Positions 7,650 through 13,765 of a stretch of 13,765 bases of DNA are shown piece after piece. Source of the stretch: Candidatus Neomicrothrix sp. UBA881 (GTDB taxonomy: Bacteria; Actinomycetota; Acidimicrobiia; Acidimicrobiales; MedAcidi-G1). Numbering within the stretch: the stretch's first letter is position 1; the number at the start of each line of letters is the position of its first letter. Both the position numbers and the translations under genes were made by a program. The notes beneath the pieces are model-generated. The model did not search any database. It had not been told where the DNA came from and worked only from the letters and a program-made list of their open reading frames with translations. The stretch covers positions 1 through 13,765 of the forward strand of contig DBFL01000010.1 in assembly GCA_002294285.1 (NCBI GenBank), in the 5' to 3' direction.

Positions 7650-8900
7650 TTAAACAGATTTTGGCGAATTCTCGATTTTTATCCCCAACATTCGAGCCGC
7701 ATTTCCTCTAACTATTTTCCAAACGACATCTTCCGGCAAGTGGCCCATCATCTCTTCAGCCACTTCTTTTGTGTTCGGCCAAGTGGTGTCAGTGTGCGGG
7801 TAATCAGTTTCAAAAGTGATGTTGTCGACTCCTACTTCATTTAATGAGTTAAGCCCATGTCTGTCACGGAAGAAACATCCAAACACCTGCCGGTAGTAAT
7901 AAGTCGACGGTGGTTCAGGAATAATGTCCGCCACACCTCCCCAGGCTCTGTGCTCTTTCCATACATCATCAACCCTTTCCAAAATGTATGGAAGCCACCC
8001 AATCTGACCTTCGCTGTAGGCCAGAGTCAGTGTAGGAAATTTCACTAGAACACCTGAAAACAAAAAATCACTTAATGAAGCTATTGCATTATTGAAACTC
8101 AAAGACGCTGCGACTGCTGGTGGAGCGTCAGGAGAAGCAGCTGGCATCTTTGAGGATGAACCTATATGCATGCAAACCACCGTTTCAGTGTCTTGGCATA
8201 CCTGAAAGAAAGGATCCCAGTATCCGGTGTGTATGGAAGGTAAGCCTAAATTCGGTGGTATTTCTGAAAAGCAAACAGCTCTGCAACCGCGCTCGGCATT
8301 CCTTTTAACTTCTTGTGCGGCTAGCTCAGCGTCCCAGAGAGGAATGATGATCAATGGTATGAGAGCCCCGTTGGAATCTCCACACCATTCCTCGATCATA
8401 AAATCGTTATAAGCCTTAACACAGGCCAGAGCTAGTTCACGGTCTTTTGCTTCTGCGAACGTTTGCCCACAGAAACGCGGCATTGTAGGAAACGAAAGTG
8501 ATGCTTCGACATGATTAGAAATCATGTCTTCAACGCGAGCCTTGGGTTCATAACAGCCGGGTCGCATCTCATCATATGTAATTGGCGACATTGTCATTTC
8601 TTCACGTTCAAAACCTACTGCTGCTACATGTCTCTTGTTTGGGTGTACGAGATCTTCATAGAACCAGATGTCGCACCATGGAGCATCGGGAGCGTCGAGG
8701 TCGTATTCATACATCTTCGCACCACCAACCCAGATCATTTCGCCTAAACGTCGACGTTCTACTCTTGGACCTCTTTCTTTAAACTTGCTGGGAAGCCATG
8801 TTTGCCATAAATGTGGCGGTTCAACTAAGTGATCATCAACGCTAATAATCTTAGGAATCTCTGTTATGGAACCTTTATTTGCCTCTTCGGTTATGGCCAT
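7650..8900 (-). CDS. Amidohydrolase family 2 (ACMSD-like) metal-dependent hydrolase/decarboxylase
   Basis: The 416-residue TIM-barrel protein has the family pattern: VDDHLVEPPHLW (21-32), where D22 and H24 replace the more common HxH pair; MHIGSS with H245; and the late metal/catalytic aspartate D366 in FETDYPHTDTTWP (363-375). Relatives include aminocarboxymuconate-semialdehyde decarboxylase and gamma-resorcylate decarboxylase. Actinobacteria carry many copies whose substrates are unknown, so a decarboxylation or hydrolysis of an aromatic-derived acid is only a class-level prediction. Start choice is secure: GGAGGG lies about 4 nt upstream of the ATG at 8900. A small hairpin, GATTT (8912-8916) with AAATC (8921-8925), lies just upstream of that ribosome binding site. 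It is divergent from the F420-type oxidoreductase at 9024, a pairing that would fit a shared catabolic route, and precedes the HD gene. Confidence 0.87.
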   Translation of the reverse strand: MAITEEANKGSITEIPKIISVDDHLVEPPHLWQTWLPSKFKERGPRVERRRLGEMIWVGGAKMYEYDLDAPDAPWCDIWFYEDLVHPNKRHVAAVGFEREEMTMSPITYDEMRPGCYEPKARVEDMISNHVEASLSFPTMPRFCGQTFAEAKDRELALACVKAYNDFMIEEWCGDSNGALIPLIIIPLWDAELAAQEVKRNAERGCRAVCFSEIPPNLGLPSIHTGYWDPFFQVCQDTETVVCMHIGSSSKMPAASPDAPPAVAASLSFNNAIASLSDFLFSGVLVKFPTLTLAYSEGQIGWLPYILERVDDVWKEHRAWGGVADIIPEPPSTYYYRQVFGCFFRDRHGLNSLNEVGVDNITFETDYPHTDTTWPNTKEVAEEMMGHLPEDVVWKIVRGNAARMLGIKIENSPKSV

Positions 8901-8949
8901 TGAACCCTCCGGATTTTCGGAAATCTCTTCCTGTGCCTGAATCAGATTC

Positions 8950-8979
8950 TAGACCTTTGTAACCCGACTCGCATATAGA
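8950..8979 (+). promoter_or_regulatory. Candidate promoter of the F420-type oxidoreductase gene
   Basis: TAGACC (8950-8955) and TATAGA (8974-8979) are separated by 18 bp and lie about 45 nt before the ATG at 9024. The match to sigma-70-type boxes is moderate only. The rest of the 123-bp divergent spacer must also hold the leftward promoter of the amidohydrolase gene, which I could not place. Confidence 0.3.
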
Positions 8980-9023
8980 GCAATTTCTAGGCAGTATGTA
9001 TTGAGTTAGAAAGGTTAGAAAAT

Positions 9024-9893
9024 ATGAAAGTTGGCATTGCATTTGCAAATATCTTAAATTTCGGCACTGCGGAAGGAAGTATTCAATTCGCTCAGGCTGC
9101 TGAAAAAGCAGGGGTTGAATCCTTATGGACCGTAGAACACGTTATTTATCCTTCAAACTACGACTCTAAATATCCATATGATGCGAGTGGTCAAATGATG
9201 ATGGCTCCCGACACGGATCTAACTGATCCATTAATTTGGCTCACATGGTTAGCTGCTAGAACAAGTTCGATAAGGCTAGGCACCGGTATCCTGATTCTCC
9301 CAGAACGAAATCCTTTGGTGCTAGCAAAAGAACTGGGAACTTTAGATTCTCTCAGCGGAGGCAGGGTTGAACTTGGCATCGGTGTTGGGTGGCTCAAAGA
9401 AGAATTCGAAGCTCTAGGGATACCTTGGGAACGTAGAGGCGCTCGCACTGACGAGTATGTTGCTGTTATGAAAGAGCTTTGGAGCGAAAATGAGGTCTCC
9501 TTTGAAGGCGAATTTGTTTCATTTGAGAATGTTTCCTCTAATCCGAAGCCTGTAAATGGAACAATTCCTATAACAATCGGCGGTCATAGCGATGCTGCGG
9601 CAAGAAGAGCAGGTCGTATAGGAAATGGATTTTTCCCTGGAAAAGGCGATCTGAAACACATGCTAAACATTATGAGTGAATCCGCCGAGAAAAGTGGACG
9701 TGACCCTAAGGAAATAGAAGTCAATTGGGGCGACAATCAAATCATGGGTGAAGATCCTGTGGCTGCCGCTGAGAGATTAAAAGCTGAAGGGGTTACTCGA
9801 GTCATTGTCCCTTCAGTAATGTTTTTGCAAAACCCTGAAGAACAGTTAGAGGAATTCGGTGAGCGAGTTATATCGAAAATTTCTGATATCTGA
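9024..9893 (+). CDS. LLM-class F420-dependent oxidoreductase (luciferase-like monooxygenase fold)
   Basis: The 289-residue protein has the bacterial luciferase-like barrel signature: MKVGIAFANILNFG, SLWTVEHVIYP (33-43), SSIRLGTGILILPERNPLVLAKELGTLD in the middle, and the highly typical SGGRVELGIGVGW (111-123) followed by KEEFEALG and RRGARTDEY. A C-terminal PITIGGHSDAAARRAGRIGNGF completes the fold. The length and these motifs match actinobacterial LLM enzymes of the TIGR03619 type, which use cofactor F420 rather than FMN; the cofactor choice here is by family, not proven. The substrate is unknown. The ATG at 9024 has a weak AAAGG at 11 nt. It stands divergent to the ACMSD-like amidohydrolase, with 77 bp to the next gene downstream. 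Confidence 0.88.
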   Translation: MKVGIAFANILNFGTAEGSIQFAQAAEKAGVESLWTVEHVIYPSNYDSKYPYDASGQMMMAPDTDLTDPLIWLTWLAARTSSIRLGTGILILPERNPLVLAKELGTLDSLSGGRVELGIGVGWLKEEFEALGIPWERRGARTDEYVAVMKELWSENEVSFEGEFVSFENVSSNPKPVNGTIPITIGGHSDAAARRAGRIGNGFFPGKGDLKHMLNIMSESAEKSGRDPKEIEVNWGDNQIMGEDPVAAAERLKAEGVTRVIVPSVMFLQNPEEQLEEFGERVISKISDI

Positions 9894-9970
9894 GTTCGAA
9901 TAGTTGAACATTCTCTTAACTTTTAGACTGTTTTAAAGATACTAAATGGTGAAAGCCGGAAGATGATCCA

Positions 9971-10849
9971 ATGACAAACTGGAGGAGTAATACGGGAATG
10001 CGTTCAGGTATGCCAATAAATCCTCTTGGTTCAGGTAGACAGCCATTTGGAAAACCCAGAAACAGCTTTCTCTCGTCTTTACTTACCAAAAGAAATATCT
10101 TAATTGCTCTAATCGTTTTCTCTTTTTTAATAATTGTTGCCATAGGCCAAAGGAATGACTCAGAACAAAAAGATGAAGAACTAGGACTTACTGCATCAGT
10201 TCAGGAATCGATGATTCGAGCAGGACTACTTAAAGTCGAAATTCAAGTAATCGATTCAACAGTTGTAATTGATGGAATAGTTGAAAATCAAGAACTAAAA
10301 GAGGCAGCTACCCGAGTTGCTCAAGCCCAACCCGGTGTTATAAGCGTGCAGAACATGCTTAAGGTGCCAGTGCCTAAAACCCAAGCAACAACAACTACTG
10401 TTCCGGACCTTCCTGCCAACCAAGAAGATCTACTTCTACAAACCCGTCTGAGTGCTGCCGGGGCCTCCTCTGGGATTCAGTTTGAATCAGGAGGAGATGT
10501 TTTGACCCTTGAATCAATACCCACTTTAGAAAGACTCGCTTTTTTCTTGTCAAATGAAAAAGAAATCAAGGTTCAAATACTTGGACACACTGACAGTGAT
10601 GAAAAATGTCCAGGAGATAACCTTGTGCTCTCCCAAAGACGTGCCGAAGCAGTTAGAGCCCAGTTACTAGCTCGAGGGATAGAAGCAGAAAGGTTGATTG
10701 CAACAGGAATGGGACATACCGACCCTATTGCAGACAACATAAGTAAATCCGGAAAAGCTGCAAACAGAAGGATCGAATTCCTATTAATCACTAAAGACCA
10801 GCAAGGAATTCCAGCTCCAGCAAAAAGTGAAACACAAAGCGGTTGCTAA
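9971..10849 (+). CDS. Membrane-anchored BON and OmpA-like domain protein (ArfA/OmpATb-like)
   Basis: The 292-residue protein has a basic cytoplasmic N-terminus (1-41), one transmembrane helix (about 42-59), a BON domain (about 76-134, with VVIDGIVENQELKEAA and QPGVISVQNML), a Thr/Pro linker (135-150) and an OmpA/MotB peptidoglycan-binding domain (about 168-275). In the last, GHTDSD gives D208 and LSQRRAEAV gives R224, which align with the Asp and Arg that hold diaminopimelate in OmpA-type domains; NRRIEF closes it. This order matches mycobacterial ArfA (OmpATb, 326 residues), though the BON part is shorter here, and no arfB/arfC-like partners follow. Cys213 and the C-terminal residue Cys292 could form a disulfide. 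The start is uncertain: ATG 9971 has GGAAG at 8 nt, while the in-frame ATG at 9998 has a stronger GGAGGAG at about 10 nt. Likely role: tethering the envelope to peptidoglycan. Confidence 0.85.
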   Translation: MTNWRSNTGMRSGMPINPLGSGRQPFGKPRNSFLSSLLTKRNILIALIVFSFLIIVAIGQRNDSEQKDEELGLTASVQESMIRAGLLKVEIQVIDSTVVIDGIVENQELKEAATRVAQAQPGVISVQNMLKVPVPKTQATTTTVPDLPANQEDLLLQTRLSAAGASSGIQFESGGDVLTLESIPTLERLAFFLSNEKEIKVQILGHTDSDEKCPGDNLVLSQRRAEAVRAQLLARGIEAERLIATGMGHTDPIADNISKSGKAANRRIEFLLITKDQQGIPAPAKSETQSGC

Positions 10850-11001
10850 CAGAATTTTTCCTAGGACCAACTGCTTCTTAACTATCCCTACAACAGTCAG
10901 AAATGTTTTATAAAATGTGTTTGGACATATCGTCTAAGCATCTGTAAATCTCATAAAGATTTGCGCTTGTTTCAATTAGCACTCAAAGGCGAGGAGCTTT
11001 A
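10850..11001. other. Intergenic spacer with small inverted repeat
   Basis: In this 152-bp gap I see no gene and no convincing terminator after the OmpA-type gene. AAATCT (10946-10951) and AGATTT (10957-10962) form a 6-bp AT-rich hairpin about 40 nt before the small gene at 11002, so it would fall in that gene's leader if transcription starts upstream. AT-rich sequence at 10901-10916, including TTTTATAAAA, could hold a -10 box. Confidence 0.3.
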
Positions 11002-11163
11002 ATGACAGGAAAAGGACTTTGCGTGAGATGCAGACAAGTAGTTCCTCTCAAACTCACAAGCCTTGTTTGCGATAGAGCCGGTGCTTCAGCTCAACCAACT
11101 GGAGTCTGCAGTGACTGCATTGACTTCAATGAAAAGAACGAGCAAAAAAGTATAAGCAATTAA
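11002..11163 (+). CDS. Small cysteine-rich (zinc-ribbon-like) protein, 53 residues
   Basis: I do not recognise a named family. The frame opens at ATG 11002 with an excellent ribosome binding site (GAGGAG, 5 nt upstream) and closes at TAA 11161-11163. It encodes a LCVRC knuckle (C7, C10) near the start and a VCSDC knuckle (C36, C39), with a further Cys at 23; the tail is charged (NEKNEQK). Two CxxC pairs 25 residues apart are typical of a single structural zinc site, so it probably binds zinc and possibly nucleic acid or a partner protein. It lies 54 bp before the MpaB/DUF2236 gene on the same strand and may share its transcript. The strong ribosome binding site and paired knuckles argue that it is real despite its length. 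Confidence 0.7.
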   Translation: MTGKGLCVRCRQVVPLKLTSLVCDRAGASAQPTGVCSDCIDFNEKNEQKSISN

Positions 11164-11217
11164 CTTGACCATTGTCACAAAATGACTGATTGCTCGATCA
11201 CCTAGGCAAAATACGTT

Positions 11218-12171
11218 GTGAAGAAATCTGAAAGTAAGCCTCGCGTGTCATCGCAAAACAAGAAACCAAGTTTTTCAGGGTGGAAAGCTCGACTTACTGA
11301 AACCGCTGTAGGACTTTTTAGCCATGCACCTGACCCTCTGGAAGAAACTTTTAACTATCCAGACGATCCAGGACTTTTTGGACCTGAGTCAGTTACTTGG
11401 AGGGTAATGGGTGATGTCTCTTCTTTTATTGGTGGAATCAGAGCACTTTTAGTGCAAGCAGCTCATCCTGAAGTCGCAGCTGGTGTTGCAAACCATTCAA
11501 ATTACCGTGATGACCCACTCGGCAGACTCTCAAGAACCGCTTCTTACGTAACTGCCACTGCATTTGGTGCAATGCATGAAGTTGAAAAATCAATTGACAT
11601 GGTCTCTTCAGCCCATCGGCCTGTAAACGGAACTTCAAGCAGAGGCCAAAGATACTCGGCCAAAGATCCTGAAATGGCAGCTTGGGTTCACAACGCCCTG
11701 ATTGACTCTTTTTTAGTGTCATTTCAACACTTCGGGCCAATGCCTCTAACCAAAAAAGAAACAGATCTATATGTTAGCGAGCAGACAAATCTGGGAAGGT
11801 TAATGAAAGCCTCTCCACTACCCGACAATGCTGAGGCGTTGAGTTTTTGGCTGTCGAAACATCCAAGCTTAGGAGTGTCGTTAGAAGGTGCGGAGGCAGT
11901 TTCTTTTCTTAGAAAACCACCACTGCCGTTTTTTACACGCGTCGCTTACAAAGTTCTTTTCAATGCGGCTGTGGCAATTATGCCGAAAGAAATTCGTAAA
12001 GCAGTAGGAGTCAAACCAATAAAAGGGGCCAAAATGGCAGGTCGGTTTCTGACAAAAATTTTGCGTTACGCTTTAGGTTTCTCCCCCGCCTGGGCTGCGG
12101 CTTTAGATAGAAGCGGAACCGAAAGACCTTCTGGAATAAGGTTTCGAAATACATCTGGAGTCACACGCTAA
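11218..12171 (+). CDS. MpaB/DUF2236-family oxygenase-like protein
   Basis: The 317-residue protein starts with a basic tail, then the family block DPGLFGPESVTWRVMGD (50-66), GGIRALLVQAAHPEVAAGV (72-90), HSNYRDDPLGRLSRTASYV (93-111) and WVHNALIDSFLVSFQHFG (156-173). The family includes fungal MpaB and rubber-cleaving Lcp, which bind haem b; the R103/T107 pair has the same four-residue spacing as the Arg/Thr beside the Lcp haem, and H83 or H158 are candidate axial ligands. Actinobacterial members are mostly uncharacterised, so oxygenase activity is inferred. The GTG at 11218 is chosen because an in-frame stop lies 15 nt upstream and the next Met would be inside the domain; its ribosome binding site (TAGG, 11 nt) is weak. 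The FAD gene follows after 36 bp, suggesting co-transcription. Confidence 0.82.
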   Translation: MKKSESKPRVSSQNKKPSFSGWKARLTETAVGLFSHAPDPLEETFNYPDDPGLFGPESVTWRVMGDVSSFIGGIRALLVQAAHPEVAAGVANHSNYRDDPLGRLSRTASYVTATAFGAMHEVEKSIDMVSSAHRPVNGTSSRGQRYSAKDPEMAAWVHNALIDSFLVSFQHFGPMPLTKKETDLYVSEQTNLGRLMKASPLPDNAEALSFWLSKHPSLGVSLEGAEAVSFLRKPPLPFFTRVAYKVLFNAAVAIMPKEIRKAVGVKPIKGAKMAGRFLTKILRYALGFSPAWAAALDRSGTERPSGIRFRNTSGVTR

Positions 12172-12207
12172 ATAGCAAATCTTTCCGTTTACACATAAGG
12201 TTTACGA

Positions 12208-13506
12208 ATGCCAGACGCGATAGTCATAGGAGCAGGAGTGATGGGCTCCTCAATAGCTTATGAGCTGCAAAAGTCGGGTATGGAAACTCTTGTATTAGAT
12301 AAGGGTGATTCTGTAGGTGGCGGATCAACAAGTGCTTCTTCAGCTGTAATTCGTTTCAACTACTCAACGCATGCTGGCGTAACTGCCGCCTGGGAATCCA
12401 GACATCGTTGGCTGTCATGGGCTGAACATTTAGGTTTGGATGAAAACCATAAAGAGCCCTTAGCGAAATTTCACAAAACTGGAATGCTTTTTTTAGAACC
12501 CCCCGAATTCCCCCGATCAATTTTTCTTGACCTGCTTGACGAGTTCAATATTCCTTACGACTCATACAGTGCCGAAGAGCTTTCAGAAAAGTTTCCTTCG
12601 CTTAACCTCGGCAGGTTCTGGCCTCCCAAACTGCCCGACGATGAAAACTTCTTTAATGATTCGAACGGCAATCTAAATGGCTGGATTACCCCAGATGCCG
12701 GATTTATCGATGATCCTCAATTAGCTGCAAACAATTTGATGGATGCTGCGAAAAGGCACGGGGCTTTGCTTAATCTTCATGCTCAAGTAAAAAGCGTTCT
12801 TATAGAAAATGAACGTGTCTCAGGAGTTGAGCTTCAAAATGGGACAGAAATAAAAGCTCCAGTAGTTGTAAATGCGGCTGGACCATGGAGTTCGATGCTT
12901 AACCGAATAGCTAACGTCGAATCCGAAATGAAAATTAAAACCAACCCCATGCGACAAGAAGTTCATGCTGCTGAAGCTCCCAATAATTTCAATTTTGACT
13001 CCGGTGCTCCTCTACTAACAGATCTTGATCTCGGATATTATGCAGTTCCAAAAATGGGCGAAACTTTTTATGTTGGCGGTGTTGAACCTGATTGTGATCC
13101 ATTGGAATGGGTTGAAAACCCAGATGAAGTATCTCTAAATCCGACAATTCAAAGATTCGAGGCTCAAGTTTGGCGTTTAGCCAGAAGAGTTCCAGACCTA
13201 GGCATACCAACTCGCCCCCTCGGAATTGCTGGTGTATACGATGTAACGCCAGATTGGGTCCCTATTTATGACAAAACTTCATTAAAAGGCTTCTATGTGG
13301 CTATTGGAACTTCTGGAAATCAGTTTAAAAATGCTCCTCTTGTTGGAGAAATAATGAAAGAAATTATCGAAGCCTGTGAAAATAACCATGATCATGACTC
13401 AGAACCCCTAAAAATTAGCTGTTCTCACACAGGATTAACTCTTGATTTGGGAGCTTTTTCACGTAATCGTGAAGAATTTTCTACAACCGGTTCCGTACTT
13501 GGCTGA
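12208..13506 (+). CDS. FAD-dependent oxidoreductase, DAO family (sarcosine oxidase beta-like)
   Basis: The 432-residue protein has the Rossmann FAD motif GAGVMG (8-13), with the acidic residue D31 ending the second strand. SASSAVIRFNYS (42-53) resembles the loop after the dinucleotide motif in sarcosine oxidase beta subunits and dimethylglycine dehydrogenases. GWITPDAGFIDDPQLAANNL, NAAGPWS (222-228) and GVYDVTPDWVPI (342-353) are further family marks, and GTSGNQFKNAP (367-377) stands where relatives read GHGFKxAP. Such enzymes oxidise secondary or tertiary amines such as sarcosine, dimethylglycine or D-amino acids. The length fits the stand-alone beta-type protein; no tetrahydrofolate domain or alpha, gamma and delta subunits are seen. 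AAGG lies 7 nt upstream of the ATG. It lies 142 bp before a lipoprotein that may be a substrate-binding protein, so uptake and oxidation of a methylated amine is plausible but unproven. Confidence 0.85.
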   Translation: MPDAIVIGAGVMGSSIAYELQKSGMETLVLDKGDSVGGGSTSASSAVIRFNYSTHAGVTAAWESRHRWLSWAEHLGLDENHKEPLAKFHKTGMLFLEPPEFPRSIFLDLLDEFNIPYDSYSAEELSEKFPSLNLGRFWPPKLPDDENFFNDSNGNLNGWITPDAGFIDDPQLAANNLMDAAKRHGALLNLHAQVKSVLIENERVSGVELQNGTEIKAPVVVNAAGPWSSMLNRIANVESEMKIKTNPMRQEVHAAEAPNNFNFDSGAPLLTDLDLGYYAVPKMGETFYVGGVEPDCDPLEWVENPDEVSLNPTIQRFEAQVWRLARRVPDLGIPTRPLGIAGVYDVTPDWVPIYDKTSLKGFYVAIGTSGNQFKNAPLVGEIMKEIIEACENNHDHDSEPLKISCSHTGLTLDLGAFSRNREEFSTTGSVLG

Positions 13507-13530
13507 TTCGAATTTTCAGTAGTTAGAAAT

Positions 13531-13563
13531 AAAAACTTTAGGAATTAGACGTTTAGTTTTTTT
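13531..13563 (+). terminator. Weak candidate terminator after the FAD oxidoreductase gene
   Basis: AAAAACT (13531-13537) can pair with AGTTTTT (13555-13561) and a T-run extends to 13563. The stem is AT-rich and the 17-nt loop is long, so it is only a weak intrinsic terminator, 25 nt after the stop codon. Confidence 0.3.
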
Positions 13564-13568
13564 GCTGA

Positions 13569-13597
13569 TTGACTGTAGTTCCTGCTTAAAATATGCA
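13569..13597 (+). promoter_or_regulatory. Candidate promoter of the right-edge lipoprotein gene
   Basis: TTGACT (13569-13574) is a good -35 box; TATGCA (13592-13597) at 17-bp spacing is a poor -10 box, and TAAAAT just before it is too close. An inverted repeat, CCTGC (13581-13585) and GCAGG (13595-13599), overlaps the spacer and -10, where a repressor could bind. A 4-bp repeat, CCCT (13613-13616) with AGGG (13626-13629), follows in the leader. Confidence 0.35.
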
Positions 13598-13648
13598 GGA
13601 CTGTTGTGTATGCCCTAAAAAATTAAGGGTATAGGAGGGAAAATTTTA

Positions 13649-13765
13649 ATGAGAACCACTAAGCGTTTTTTGCCAGTCTTAGGCATTGCGCTCACATTAG
13701 GACTCATCGCTGGAGCCTGCGGGTCTGACGATGACGATAGTGCAAGTAGTTCAGCAAGTAGTTCA
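13649..13765 (+). CDS. Lipoprotein, probable ABC transporter substrate-binding protein (N-terminal 39 residues, partial)
   Basis: The gene enters from ATG 13649, with GGAGGG about 9 nt upstream, and remains open at the window edge after exactly 39 codons. The signal peptide (MRTTKRFLPVLGIALTLG) leads into LIAGAC with C24 as the likely lipidated residue, followed by GSDDDD and a Ser-rich linker. From the lipobox through the linker it matches the left-edge gene at all but one of 23 residues, while the earlier part of the signal peptide differs, so the two are paralogs in opposite, outward orientation. A solute-binding role fits the lipoprotein-plus-linker form, and its place after a sarcosine-oxidase-like flavoprotein suggests an amine or osmolyte ligand. 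The binding domain itself is outside the window. Confidence 0.75.
   Translation, partial: MRTTKRFLPVLGIALTLGLIAGACGSDDDDSASSSASSS

Noticed and set aside
8227..8782. Plus-strand open frames opposite the ACMSD-like amidohydrolase
   Set aside because: They overlap conserved coding sequence on the other strand and show no recognisable motifs or ribosome binding sites.
9894..9909. GTTC/GAAC inverted repeat after the LLM gene as a terminator
   Set aside because: The stem is only 4 bp and is not followed by a T-run, so it is indistinguishable from chance.
1..13765. The inverted similarity at the two edges as terminal repeats of a transposon or integrated element
   Set aside because: The shared sequence is in-frame lipobox and linker coding sequence, and no transposase, integrase or target-site duplication is present between them.

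Overview
The window looks like chromosome from a free-living, probably marine actinobacterium of the class Acidimicrobiia. The DNA is AT-leaning for an actinobacterium, roughly 40-45% GC by eye. The gene mix supports this placement: an F420-type luciferase-like oxidoreductase, an MpaB/DUF2236-type protein, an ACMSD-like amidohydrolase, a transmembrane-BON-OmpA protein built like mycobacterial ArfA (OmpATb), an HD protein closest to actinobacterial CCA-adding enzymes, and lipoproteins with Ser/Ala/Thr/Asp-rich linkers. The assignment is inferred from protein families only. No rRNA, tRNA, CRISPR array, insertion sequence or phage gene is visible.

Layout. Positions 1-232 (minus) hold the start of a lipoprotein gene that runs off the left edge. 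Positions 390-2939 (minus) encode a cytoplasmic GH3 beta-glucosidase with a PA14 insert. It is divergent from 3043-4779 (plus), an amidohydrolase of the D-aminoacylase family. The 103-bp region between them carries two copies of a 10-bp element. Positions 4836-6854 (plus) encode a membrane O-acyltransferase with a C-terminal SGNH domain, and its stop codon lies one base from that of a convergent HD-domain gene (6856-7611, minus). The HD gene lies downstream of an ACMSD-like amidohydrolase (7650-8900, minus), probably on one transcript. Positions 9024-9893 (plus) encode an F420-type LLM oxidoreductase, followed on the same strand by a TM-BON-OmpA protein (9971-10849), a 53-residue Cys-rich protein (11002-11163), an MpaB/DUF2236 protein (11218-12171), a DAO-type FAD oxidoreductase (12208-13506) and the start of a second lipoprotein gene (13649 to the right edge).

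The most notable features are these. The two edge genes are paralogous lipoproteins pointing outward, so the window is bracketed by an inverted pair of related sequences; an osmolyte or methylated-amine binding role is possible because a sarcosine-oxidase-like flavoprotein sits beside the right copy. The D-aminoacylase-family protein keeps the HxH, Cys and Asp ligands but has no His at all between residues 201 and 310, where classical enzymes carry two metal ligands. The HD protein corresponds to the C-terminal half of an actinobacterial CCA-adding enzyme with no nucleotidyltransferase half.

Most of the remainder is ordinary accessory metabolism: sugar hydrolysis, amide or aromatic-acid catabolism, redox reactions and cell-envelope modification. 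I do not see a clear defence system, biosynthetic cluster or mobile element. No gene-free gap exceeds 160 bp.
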